A DNA stretch of 64,000 nucleotides from Agelaius tricolor (Eukaryota > Chordata > Aves > Passeriformes > Icteridae), in assembly GCA_023055355.1 (NCBI GenBank), contig JALJCS010000022.1:6061001-6125000 (forward strand), read 5' to 3'. The notes beneath the pieces are model-generated. The model was not told the DNA's origin, made no database searches, and saw only the letters and a list, made by a program, of their open reading frames with translations. The translations under genes were made by a program, and so were the position numbers. Each line of letters starts with the position of its first letter. The stretch's first letter is position 1. Positions 35,301 through 46,863 of the stretch are shown here, one piece after another.

Positions 35301-35979
35301 CTCCATTTATTATCATTCAAGACCAGAAAGCCTGATTCATAAAAATGAAGGTAGAACCATGTTCAAGAAGCTGGGCCTGGCCTCTGTTTTTCCTCCTTTC
35401 CTGAGGCGTTGGAGCCCATATGAGGGGACTCACATGCTTTAAGGCCTCCAAATGACAGGAGAGTGCAGTGGCAGTAAAAAGAGACATACTGTGGGGCTGT
35501 GGCAACTGGAGTACACAGCGTTATAAGAAGTAGCTCTCCAGTTGCTGTCAGCCTTGACAAGCACCCTATTGAAATGCAGATGCCTCCTCCTTGCACCCAA
35601 TGCAGCAAATGGTTCAGCCAGAGTATGTTCCTCTGGCTCTAATGAGAAAGAGGGGAAAGGATGAGCTTTTGATAATACCTAATCATCTCGGCTTGTCTGT
35701 GCCTCAGGGTAGGGCAGTATCATGCAGGTGCTCTGTGTGTTATCCTGTTATGAAATTTAATATTTGGCCTATCCTACCCACAGCCCAGCCAGGAAGATGC
35801 AGTGGTATCTGAGGATTTGTTCCCTATTTTTTGACTTTGTTGTAGTAAGTGGAATGACCTCAACCTTGACAGAAGATGAAATTTTATAAACATTTACCTG
35901 CAGGTGGATGTTAATAAATATTTCTTGCATTCTAATATCCTTCCACTTAAACATTATTAGTAAAATCTCCCTTCTTCCT
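32301..35979. other. Non-coding DNA, no gene recognised
   Basis: An A-rich, C-containing tract at 32349-32400 is followed by unique DNA. The short plus and minus frames at 33.2-33.6 kb and 35.3-35.6 kb overlap in several phases and match nothing known. A purine-rich stretch at 34.26-34.39 kb explains a hydrophobic-looking minus-strand frame there. Confidence 0.6.
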
Positions 35980-36400
35980 TTAATCACCGGAGCTAGACAT
36001 TTCTGAGCTTTTGAAAAGAGACAAACACGCAACAAATCGCGCTTGACTAATTTTGTTAAATTCTACAGAAAAGCAAATGTGAAGTCAAGTCTCTAGAGGT
36101 CGAGTCTTTGGCAAGAGGAATTTATAAGCGGAGTACTATTTGTTCTCTGATTATTTGCTCTGCTGACAGTAGATGAAGAAAAGACGAAGCAGAAGATTTG
36201 TGCTAATTTAGAAAAATGTTTGAAAATGTTTGCCTTGCAAATCCAAATATATTAGCTAAATGTTATTGAATAATAATGAGAATGGGCGTTTATTGACTGA
36301 AGGACTTTGGAACTATGCAAAATTAATTTGTATTTATTTAACACTGCCTTTCAATGGATCTTTGTTCATGTTTCTGCAGCTTGGATTTCCTTGCAAGAGC
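35980..36400. promoter_or_regulatory. Candidate conserved enhancer block
   Basis: AT-rich, repeat-free DNA retains scattered CpGs (AAATCGCGCTTG near 36035, GGTCGAGTC near 36098, AAGCGGAG near 36127, GGGCGTTTATTG near 36285). A 10-bp word AAAATGTTTG is exactly tandem (36213-36222, 36223-36232). Homeodomain-like AATTAATTTG lies near 36321. There is almost no open frame in this stretch. The composition resembles developmental enhancers; conservation is untested. Confidence 0.45.
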
Positions 36401-39400
36401 TGATCTCTTTTTATAGCACTTCTTTATTTTAGTAACCAGCCTAAGTGCCTTGGTTCCCTAACAAAGCTTGAACAAGAAACGAAGTAAATATACAAAGCAA
36501 GGGCTTGCTTCTCAGAGGTGCTATTGTTTGTACAATGGTAAAGAGCCGGCATCTCCGCTGAGGCCTGGGCCACCTCTTGCTGGATGTGTAGTAACCCCAA
36601 ATCTTCCCAGACAAATGGCAGAAAGAAAAGAGCTCTGTTATCTTTGACTTGCAGGCAGAGAGCTGAAGTGGGGAGCAAGCAGGAGACCCATCCCAGTCTC
36701 TGGTAGCAGTGATCTGGGCTTCCCCGAGCCACAACCCCTTACCCCAAGCACGATTCCCTCCTCTCGTCCTCAATGAAACTCTCCACCTGATGCCTTTTTC
36801 TTACACAAAGAGAAATGTTTCATCAGATTAAAATGAAGAAGGATGAGAGTCGTGGGTGAGGAGATCTGAGAAGGACTTACTAGTAAAGAGTAGCTATTAA
36901 AAGTGAAAAATCAAGATCTCGCCAATCTTTCATACAAAGATGACGATGTCCAGCCCATGCCCACAAACACCATGTGGGAGGTGAAATTAGTTGAATGCAT
37001 CCTCTTCCTCAATCTTCCAGCACCCTGGGTGCCCCCCTGGTGTTTATGCCTCCCATTCTGCTGTGCCCTGAAGTGCAGCAGTGCTCAATCCTGTGCTGAA
37101 TGTCATTCCCCTGCGGGCCAGTGTGGAGCATGGCCAGGTGTTGGTTGACAGACTGGAGCTGCAAAGATCCCCATCTCTCCTGCTGCACCCCATATAAAGG
37201 GCAGCTGGGCTCATTTCATCCCTGTACATCCTTTGTGGTGCAGCCCCAGTTTAACCCTTCTTCCTTGCTGAGATGGGATTGAGCAACCCCTAAATCCTTT
37301 CTGATATCTTCCCCAACAGCTCCATCGAGGGCACACTACAGCTCTCTGCTGCTCTAGGGGGCTGGTGGCCCAAACTCAACATATCTTTAAGTCTCTGGGG
37401 AGCACAGAGTGTTGTTACTCATTCCTCTTTCATAACAGCCATTCACACGTCAAAGATTTTGCCCTCTCTGCCTTTTTCTTTAGTTCTAGACTAACCAAAC
37501 CCATGGGGCTTTTGTCTCTGGTGGGGGTGGGGATCCTCAGAGCTCAAGTGCTTCCACTTGCCACCTCTCCATCACTACAGAGCCCATGGCCCTTCCTGTA
37601 CCTCCCAAAGAGGTTAGGATCCCCCCACCCTTCCCATTTTGGAAATGCCACCAAGGATTTGTGGAGACGCCAGTGAAAATGTTTCACAGTTTGGAAAAAC
37701 AGAGAATAAACAGCATTTTTCAATAGGAACAAAATCAGAATGTCGTGTTCTTTTTCTCTATGGGTGTGGAAGTGTTAAAGGCTGTTAAGCTCTGCTGAGG
37801 ACAAGGTAAAAGGAGTCCCCAGCACGTCTGTAACAGTGGCACCGATGCCTGCAGGTACATGTGTTATCTGTAGCAGCACAATACTTTTGCAGAGGGCTTT
37901 GGGAAGTGTGAGAATGAAACAGACTCTTTTTAATCTCATTTATTTCCTCAGGCCATCTGGATTTAGTAAACACTCAAGACGACTGACAGGAAAAAGTTGA
38001 ACCTTAGCACTAACAGGTTCATATGTGCATTAAAAGCCAGGACTTTCTGCACTCCAAGCATTGGCTGGATCATTGGCTTGCTATGAAGCCTTAATAGCTT
38101 TTCTGCAGTTTATATGTCTTAAAGTAGGCCCAGCTCTGACTTCTTGCCTCATGGGGTGTTGGGAATGTTTATTACTTATTGCTGAGAGTGGACAGCATTA
38201 CTGAAAAAAAGCTCTCGGTCTTATCCAAGGCTCATTAAACCCTTGCAAATTTGGCTTGTGCAAAGTCATTCTCAGGAGTTACCTGTTGAAGTTGCTTTGC
38301 ACCTTGTGTGAGAATGGCAGAGCTGAGCCTTTCAAATGGTTTCCAAATGAATCTGCTCTCAATGTGGTCAGGAGAATCTTAAACTGGCTTCAGTGGAAGC
38401 ATGGGATACGGTCCAAAGTAAAAGAATCGGCACTCTGGGAGTTTGAATGAAAACTAGTAACTAATAAATGAAAAGTACTTTTGTTTATCCATGCTGGCAG
38501 GCAGCCTGTCTGTAGTGGGAACACCAGTGCCCAAGTATGTTCTTTATCCCTTTGGATTTATACGATGCTAAAATGGGAGCCTGGCCAAAGCAGGAGGTGC
38601 CCCTGCCACAAAAAGCAAGCTTAGCTCTGAGAGCCATTTATGAAATCTGTGTGAAACAGAGCTCCCAGCTCCATGAAATCTCTCTCTTTGCCTGCTCCTG
38701 TTTGTGTCTGTCTAGCACAGACTTCCATTAAAGAGGCTGCTACGTTGCTGACCTCCGTGCAATGCTGAGTATGGTGGGAGTATTTGGATGTAAATTGTGC
38801 AAAACACCAGCTAGAGGCCTGAATGCTTTTTGGTCTCATAGTCCTTAAAGTTCCTTCACTGGGAGGATTCTCAGTTGGTTTAGTCAGCTTGGATCTTTTA
38901 TTGCCTTGAAGTAGCACTAGGTGTCCAACCCACCAACACTTGTGTGACCCTGTACCTACCTCTCTACTTGATGGTGTCAGAAAGGGGATGAGTAAACCAT
39001 AAGTTCACTTATGGTCTCTGGGGTTTAAAAGTAAACTTGTAAACCTTGATTTATTTTGATGTGAAGGCAGCAGAAGGAAGGGTAAAGTGGTATTTTTCCA
39101 GTATTGTCACCTATCTGATGCTTACCCTTATCTGTAGTCCTGCTGTGAGTCTTGTGTAGTTTTATTGAAATTTATGTTATGGTAAGTGTCATGAGAAGGG
39201 GCATTTTCCTCTTTATTGCTCCTGATACAGAAAACCGAGGATGCAAATATTCTACTTAGACTTCAAGGTGTATTTTAACATTAGGAGTGTATTAACATTA
39301 GGAGAAAGAGCTATTTAATGTCTTTTCTTGGGGTTTACATTCAAGATACTTGGTTAAATGATAAAATTGGGTCTAATTATTGTATGAATGAAAAGCTGCT

Positions 39401-42400
39401 GGAGGGAGTTTAGAGGAATCATTCAGCTGAGCGACACCTTAAATATCTACCTGATTTTTGTGCCTGAGCATGCTAATTACAAAACTCCCCACAGCTGAAA
39501 CTTGTGTAGGACATTTTATTCAAGTCAGGCATATATTAATAGCTGCTACAGCATGATACAATGCAATGATAAAACAATCTTTAGCTGCAGCATCATGGAG
39601 GGGCTTTTTAAATTGCAGACAAAAAACTCCCACCTATTGCAAGGCATCTTGGTCAGCTGCTTCATGTCTTCCACTGGAGGAGGAGTGGGTGGTTTCATGC
39701 AGGCTGGTGAATCTGAACCCTGGTTTGACACCACCTCAGTCTGAGGTTGAGGCATTTGAATTTCACGGGTATGCAAAGTGATTGGGATGGAAGGTGTGGG
39801 GGGAAGAGGCTTTCAGCTAGTTAGAGCCTTACACTGTTCTTGGTATGATGCCTCCTGATGGGAAGCAGTCTAATAAAGCTTCCATTTTCAAGTTGAGATA
39901 AAAGAATTACCTATCCAATAGATCTGTGTGTAGAGACTAATGCCTCTGCGCTTTGTTTTCACGTATTATATGTACAACTGGCATTAATTGTTACATTTTC
40001 CTTATGTTTTTCCAGTATGTTTTTAATCTCTGCAGGCTGTATTGATTTTTTTCCTGTGTTGCTTCTACACTTGCCACCAGGACCTCCTTGTAGATAAGGT
40101 GTTTCAATTCAGCGTGTGATATTTCTTGGGAAAACACTCTAAAACACTTTTTTTTCTTTTTAAATGTGTTTTTTTTTCTTCTCTCCCCCCTTTTGCGATG
40201 TATTAAAAGGAAGATGTTGGAAAAGAATTCAGAGCACAAAGCAGGGACTTGGAATGCCCTTTCTCTTTCAGCAAACCCTTTTATTCTACTGTGAGGAATG
40301 AAACGCTCCTGTTACAGCAAACACAGACTTGTGTTTTACAGCAAAAGCTGTTTAAAAGGTTATACACAGACTGTATACAGAGTTGAGCTTGGTAACAAGA
40401 GTGTTTCTGTGTTGCTAATATTGAGAAGAGAGCACTTATTCTGAAGTCACAGTTGTTACTGAAGGAACCTTCCTTTTAGTGCTTCTGTCATCTCTTTAAT
40501 TCAGAGCCGAGGGGATTCTGGTGTGAGAGCTAGGAGTTAAGGCAACATATTAGGATGTCACAGAATTAGGCTTGGGGGCTACAAAAAGGGTGTCCTTGTT
40601 CCTCTTGCCTGATGGATGATGATGGGGGATAAAGTTTGATGTGGGGTGGGTAAATCTGATGGTCCCAGATAGAGAAATCACAATATTTTGTAGGTTCTTA
40701 AGGTCTATGATGCATTCCTTAAAAGAAATTAAAATTCATCATTACCTCAGTGCATACAAGCAGCAGACATGAAACAGTCTGAAAATACTGTGGAGGTGGG
40801 CTCAGCTGCCATCTCCAGGCAAACAGAGCTGCCAGAGATGGTTTGTGGTACATCGTGATCACCAGTGTTGTGCAGATGTGATTTAGGTCCCTGTCACGCA
40901 TCTCCCACCCTCCCAGCATCCCAGGCAATCCAAGTGGCTCTGCCAGAAGGCAGCTTTTCCCTCAAGCATGCTGCCCTCAGCTGCCCAGCCACAAACTGAG
41001 TTGTTAAAACTTGCTACGAGCACAATTCACCTGGGCACAGCACATCTAAAAAATGTGTCCTAAAGTCCAGCCAGAGCCACCCTCTGAAGGTCCCACCAAG
41101 GGACAGTGGTGCTCCTGCTCCCCCACCCTGCTTTCTCAGCCAGCTGCTGTGGCAGCCCTGAGCCACATCATTCAGTGACAAGTCCTGGAGAATCCAAATC
41201 ACTGCTGAGCCCTCTTCAGTTATAAATGGAGTGGTTTCATTTGTTTTGGAAGGCAGAACTTTTTCCTGCCTATGCACTCCCCTGGACACACAGTTGCTGC
41301 CCTCTCTCTTTCCTGGTGTGGACTGTGTGAGCCTGCTGCCCTGTCTGCTGCCTGGACAGTGTCCTGCTGGTTTCTGGATATGGTATAAACAGGCTAACCC
41401 ACATTTAGCAGTTAGAAAACTGTGCTTGGAGCATCATGCTGTGCACTTCCCACAGCCTGTATGATGTGCAAGCCAGCAGCCTTGTCTGCCTCAGCCATGC
41501 ATCATTATCTGGGCCCTTCAGATCCACTGCTGCTCATTAGGTCTCTTTCTTTAGCACAACAGGGTCCACCTGTGCACCCCCAAAATGTCAGGGACCCTCC
41601 TGGTTGATGCTGCCTGGTTGACACACACACACAAAACCAATGCTCACCAGAGATGATTTTGGTTGACCACTGGAGCTAGTTCAGCTCCAGACTGATGCTG
41701 CTCTGGGGAGTGGAGGACAGGGAAATACAACCTACTCTTGTTACCAGGTGCAGTAAAGACTCAAATTTGCTTCTTTCCTCTGACTCCCTTTATTTACACC
41801 CTGTGTTTGGGTGTGTTTGGCTGCTTATGGACCCCCCACAAAGTGTGCTGGGAGTGACTGCACTGCATCCACGACTTTTGCCAGCACTTATGTGGTGATC
41901 TCACTGTTCTGGCTCAGTTCTCAGTGAGAGCAAGATAGAGCAGAAGAAACTCCCCTTCAAAGCTCAGGGTTCAAAATCAGACCAGTATCTCCCACAGCAC
42001 TTAATTGCCTGGGAAGCCTGTCTCAGCTGTGCCTCCTATGCCATCAGCCTGAGATGCTCCAGCATCCAGCTTCCCACAAGCAGGAGAGGGAGAGGAGATG
42101 AACTTCCCATCAAGCACCAAGACAAGGGAAAGAGCAGCAGCCTGAGCATCTCCCAGTGATGCTCATTCTTTCATGCACAGTGAAAGAAATTGCCACGAGT
42201 AGGTCAAAGAGCTACACTCTGTTGTCATGGGCTGTACCTTGGGCAAAACACAGCTGAAGGAAAAATCAGAAACCTTCCAACCCAGTCAACTTGGATCCTG
42301 AGCAGAGTGAACAATGTTAGAGCAGAACTGCCTTTGCATCTGATGTCCCTAAATACAAGTGATCAATTTAGAAAATAATTTAATAATAAAAAATTCAGCC

Positions 42401-42644
42401 ACCTTAATCAGAAATAAGCCCTGATTCAACACAGATGTCAAAAAAAATGTTTTGAATTTTTAAGTCCACACCCCAACCCCAGAGAGCTAAACACTGAATC
42501 GTCACCGCTCTGAAATGCATGTTGTCTCCTGGAAAGTTCTCCAAAAGGTGAAACGTGCTGTGGTTTGTTTTGCTTCCAGACTGATCTAACAGTTCAAACT
42601 TTCAAAGAAACTGTGTAGGAGTCTGACATTTAAAAGAGTGGGGA
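36401..42644. other. Non-coding DNA, no gene recognised
   Basis: This is unique DNA with overlapping chance frames, most visible in GC-richer patches at 36.45-36.77, 36.95-37.3, 37.4-37.7 and 40.9-42.3 kb. No domain, splice-bounded exon, promoter or RNA gene is supported. Confidence 0.6.
39268..39303. repeat. Imperfect tandem duplication, about 18 bp
   Basis: GTGTATTTTAACATTAGGA (39268-39286) is followed at once by the same word lacking two T (39287-39303). Confidence 0.9.
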
Positions 42645-43020
42645 AAAAAGAAAAAAAAAAAAAATAACGTGGGGGAGGAAGTCGAATTTGAAAAGATATT
42701 TTTTCTGCCTCCCTCCCCGACGGACAGTGTGTCTGGAGCCCTGCTGGGCTTTGCTCCCAGCGGGCAGGAGGGTGCTCCGTGCGTGTCCCAGGGCTGCAGC
42801 AGAGGCGAGAGTGCAGGAGGGGCTGCTGATGCCGGGCTCGCCTCGCCGGCAGGGGATGGCTCCGGAGATCAGCTCTCCCTGCTCCGCGAGGGGCTGCTCG
42901 GAACAATGGGAGATATCTGCAAAGACTTGATGGGCCACGGGAGATTCACAGCTGGAAAACACAGAGCCTGCTGCAGACCGGTCATCTGCCCAGGAGCCCG
43001 ACAAGTCTTGTACTGCCCTT
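42645..43020. promoter_or_regulatory. GC-rich patch with elevated CpG (weak CpG island)
   Basis: After an A run (42651-42664) the sequence becomes GC-rich with roughly twenty CpGs over about 350 bp, densest near 42835-42852 and 42885-42901. It is flanked by ordinary AT-rich DNA. Open frames run across it on both strands, as expected in GC-rich DNA, and none is recognised. It could be a small promoter, an alternative first exon or an eroded island. It lies 2 kb from the stronger island at 45.0 kb. Confidence 0.4.
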
Positions 43021-43119
43021 AGTACAAACAGGAATTTACGCAACTAAACCGAGGTGCATTTCCAGTGTGCTGTTCCCCCTCTGCTGCATGCAGAATTTCC
43101 ATGCATGCATACACATACA

Positions 43120-43245
43120 GATATATAAGAGAATCATATAGAATATATACTGTGATATGTGCAATAGAATATATGCTTATATATGAATATTTGAGCTTAT
43201 ATAAGAATATATGCATATAGAATATAAGCTATGATATATGCAAGT
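43120..43245. repeat. AT-rich minisatellite, about 26-bp unit
   Basis: Two clear copies of a 26-bp unit beginning ATAGAATATA lie at 43138-43163 and 43217-43242, differing at a few positions, with a diverged copy starting at 43164 between them. The tract is dominated by A and T with TATGCATA-like palindromes. Confidence 0.8.
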
Positions 43246-44599
43246 ATTTTCCCCATCTGTTTAAGCATTTCTTCTATATTTTGAGACACATTGTGGATGC
43301 AAATCAGTTGTTTGAAAGTGCAATAAAAGATTTGCCAGAGCCTATGTGTAAGTCATGAAAAGGTGTCCCTAGGTACAAGCTTTCTGAAATTTAGCACAAG
43401 AGAGGAAAACCTGCTTTTTCCTTAGGAAATCATCACCAGGCAATACATATTCTTAGAGAAAGTTGTTTTTGTTTTTTTTTTCCCTTACCATACTGGCATA
43501 GACAGACTCACATAAATTATCTGGATTTAGATAAAAACTCCTGAGGTCTAAATGTTGACATACAAATGGCAAAGTTCCCTGTACTCTTGTTGAGCAGGTG
43601 ACCATGGGTTACTCAGCACAGCTTCACTCCCAGCCCCTTGCAGCTCCCAGTGGAAGGTGCAGGTCCACACTGAGGGCCAGAATGATGCTGTTATGGCTGG
43701 TAAGAATTTAGCTCTCAGAAACTGCAATAAATGCCTCCTTCAGGAGGAATGTGGTGGATGTTGCTGAGGCTCATGGCTGTGAGGTGTGGAAACAAACCCT
43801 TAGGTTAAGTGCTCTCCCTTGTCAGCACTGGATGTGGCTGCTGTCCTCCAAAACTGGACTCACACTAATTCTTCTCACTAAGTCATGCTTCCCATTGAAG
43901 TAAAATCAAACTCCAACGCTGTTCCTTTCCCTGAGCTTCCCTCTGCATCCTGTCTCTTTTGTTCCTAGCAGAGGTTGGGAATGCGGGCTGCTCAGGATCG
44001 CAGCTTTCAGCACCAAGACTTAAACTGAAAATAGTGCCTTACTGGTGAGGTGAGAGACAAAAAATATCAAAGAGAGGTTAGAAAATGCATTTCAGGGGTT
44101 TCAGTAAAAAAAATGCAATCCTAAGAGAGTATTAACTGATACAACTATCTGCAGAATTTTTTTTAACTAAGTAAATATTTTGATTTATTGGAGAAATGCA
44201 AATCAAGATCTCTTTTCCTTAAATAATTTCAATTTTAACATTTTTCTTTCATACAAGAAACCTGTAAATCTCCTAGTTTTATTTTCCTTTTTTCCCTAAC
44301 AGTAAGATGAGCTAAGAATGCTCAACAAAAATTGAAAAAGAAACTTAATTTACATGAAGTAAAATAAAATATGTTGTGTAAAAACAGGACAGTAACAGGC
44401 TCTCTTTTCATTCTTCTTTTGATTTTTGGTTGTCTTCTGGAAATTTTAGGGGTATATTTTGCTAAAATTATTTCAGGACTTACATCTTGCATATTCCAGT
44501 TACATTTTAAAATATTTCATATTATCTTAGTGGCATAATTTCTGTTATCAAGAATGACAGTCACTCACTTCTGCATGCTTTTAATGCTGGGGTTTCTTA
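43246..44599. other. Non-coding DNA, nothing specific seen
   Basis: A GC-richer stretch (43.6-44.0 kb) is followed by strongly AT-rich DNA (44.05-44.6 kb). No open frame of note and no repeat family is recognised. Confidence 0.6.
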
Positions 44600-44999
44600 C
44601 ATCTGGTTTATAGCTAACAAAAAGGTGTGAACTGATTTGCACCAAATTCCCTCATAACAGCAAGAGTTTATAATAAAAAGTGATTGTGAAAGTGAGGGAA
44701 GCATTAAATATAATGGCAGAACAATCCTTTTGATCACTCAGAATAGGATAAGCATGAAATGCAACTATAATATGAATGATAATCTGAAGGGGGAAGTAAC
44801 AGCTGAAAGGCTGAAAGAATTTCAATTAAAATATACTAAGCTTAACTGATTGTGCAGATAAAGCCCACCGATACAGCAATGACGGGCACTCCATACATAC
44901 CAGTGCAGATTCCCCGAGCACACCGAACAGTTTAATTAAAAATGAATTTCGATACAATTATTATTTTACCCTGACAAACAACCGCGACAGAGAAAGCCT
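44600..44999. promoter_or_regulatory. Candidate conserved block next to the CpG island
   Basis: AT-rich, repeat-free DNA ends in a CpG-retaining stretch that runs straight into the island. The words TTTCAATTAAAATA (44819-44832) and the palindrome TTTAATTAAA (44931-44940) carry homeodomain cores. CpGs such as CACCGATAC, ATGACGGGC, CCCCGAGC and ACCGAACAG (44867-44930) stand out against the AT-rich background. The position suggests a promoter-proximal enhancer or an upstream promoter region; this is inferred. Confidence 0.42.
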
Positions 45000-45540
45000 C
45001 ATTTCACCTTCCGAGCTGCCGGCGCACAAAGCGTTTCCTTGTCGGGTGTTTGCCCGCCCCGGTTTTGTTCCAGACCCGGTGAGGGACACTTGGAACGCGC
45101 CGCAACGAGCACATCCTCGTGCTGCTCCTTTGTTCTGGAATTTTATCCCGAGCGGTAACGGGAGGCAAGGCGGCGGCACAGCCGGAGCCCCGCTCGGCGC
45201 AGGAGCGCTCCATCCATCCATCCATCCATCCACCCCTCCATCCCTCCATCCCTTCGGCTGTGTGTCACTGCCCTCTCGTGGCTCCCGCGCCGCGGGGACA
45301 CGGGGGACAGCCGGCCCCGCGCCCCACTGCGCCTTTTGGCTGCTCCGGCAGCCCTGGGGACATGGCATGGCCGAGGGGCCGCCACCCCCGCAGGGCCGGG
45401 GGCCCGGGTGCCACCACCCTGCGGAGCGGGGCCAGGCCTGGCCGGGGAGCGGCACCGCCCGATGAGCGGCGCTGCCCCCGCTCCGGTCCCTTCCCGCGGG
45501 GACTGCCGCTCCTGCCGCCTGCCTGGACATCAAAGGATGC
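45000..45540. promoter_or_regulatory. CpG island, candidate promoter
   Basis: This is the only strong CpG island in the window: several dozen CpGs in about 540 bp, high GC, with abrupt AT-rich flanks. It holds GC-box-like CCGCCCC (45054-45060) and many CCGC/GCGG words. A donor-like hexamer GTGAGG (45079-45084) sits in a plus-strand context that could end a short first exon. Long frames of 139 to 198 codons cross it on both strands in several phases; this is a by-product of few stop codons in GC-rich DNA, and none resembles a known protein. In vertebrates such islands usually mark promoters or developmental loci. The direction and transcript are unknown. Confidence 0.75.
45210..45253. repeat. 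CATC microsatellite inside the CpG island
   Basis: Five uninterrupted CATC units are followed by degenerate CACC and CTCCATCC variants. On the minus strand this encodes the GWMDG-type repeats seen in chance frames. Confidence 0.9.
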
Positions 45541-46821
45541 TGCAGCCCTGCCTGCATGGGGCTTCTGCAACACTCACTCAGGGGTTATGGGCTGTGTGAT
45601 GGCTACTTCAATACCTAATCGAGCATTTCAAAGTTCCCCTGTGATCTATACATACGTGGCATTTAAAACATCTTTCATGTCTGTTTTGTTCTCATAATAT
45701 TTTATTTTTTTTTTCCCCACCAGCTGCTTCTTCCTGCCCCTTGCTCTCCTCCCAACCTGAGCAGTGCCTCTCTCAGACTGCAGCACTCGGCCCAGGGGCT
45801 GCAGGCTCAGGGGCAGCCAGGTCGTGGGCAGCTGCCCAGGGAGCTTCCCACACACATCACAACTTTCTCCCAGAAATTAAGTTTCTTCTTTTCTCCTAGT
45901 CCCGAGTGTGCTGCCAGTCACACTGATTTGTACCAAACTGTGCAATACACGTGCTCTGATACAGAAAATTGTGCCTAATTCTGAATCTCAGTCACTTATC
46001 TAAGACTGGTGAGGAGTCAAGCTGTGACCATTACATTCAGATCACTTATGACATAACTTGATTTAAACACGTATCTCAAGAAGCATAAACCTGTGTCTTC
46101 TGACTTTACTACAGTTCTAGATGATGGTAAAAGTCAAAACCACCACTGTAATTACCCATCTATTTCTCATTGTGTTTTCTGTAGTGCCCATCACTGTAAA
46201 ACCTAGGATATGATGTTTGAAAGTTAAATAAATGATGTGGAACTTAGATCTTTGTTTCAGCCAGGCATTTTTTACAGCATCAGAGCTTGAGTGCAGACTA
46301 AGCCTTGTCTGTGCACCATGTCTTTTATTGCTTCCTTGCTTGTACAGTGCAGATTGGGGATTTTAAGGCAGGCAAGGGTGTATGAATTGCACAGCTCTGT
46401 ACCACAGATGGAACAGATCCCTGATGTAATTCTGCTGAAGTAGGAGAGCTGTAAATGAGAAGGGGTTTTTGCTCAATGTTTAGTATATCCATTTCACCAA
46501 GCAGTGCTCTGCCCAGCCCCTGAAGCCTCGTGCTGAGAAGGAGACAGCTGGTGGAGAGCACTTGTAGGTTTTAAAAAAATTGAACTGAGCAAGAGTCATA
46601 TTTCCTTCTTCTATTTTTTGTGTCTCTGTAAGACTATGTAGACATCACTTTTTATTTTCAGGGGCATAGCAAATCAAAGCCATAGCAGGTCTGAGTTTTT
46701 CCTCTGATGCCCTCCAAAGGTGTGGGAGTCTTCCATTAAGATGATGTTGAATCACTGGTTTCATCTTCTGCTGATACTGAATTGATGTTCCAAGTGTGGG
46801 GAAGTTTCTTATAAGGATGTT

Positions 46822-46863
<42 letters not shown>

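Noticed and set aside
36531..36547. Facing SOX-type cores (ATTGT, ACAAT)
   Set aside because: Five-base arms in this arrangement are common by chance and the surrounding DNA lacks other enhancer-like features.
41615..41640. CA microsatellite
   Set aside because: Only about six CA units, within what is expected by chance.
44961..45697. Longest open frames in the window (198 codons minus, 192 codons plus)
   Set aside because: Both cross the same CpG island in different frames and on opposite strands, are rich in Gly, Pro, Ala and Arg, include the CATC microsatellite and resemble no protein family. GC-rich DNA has few stop codons.
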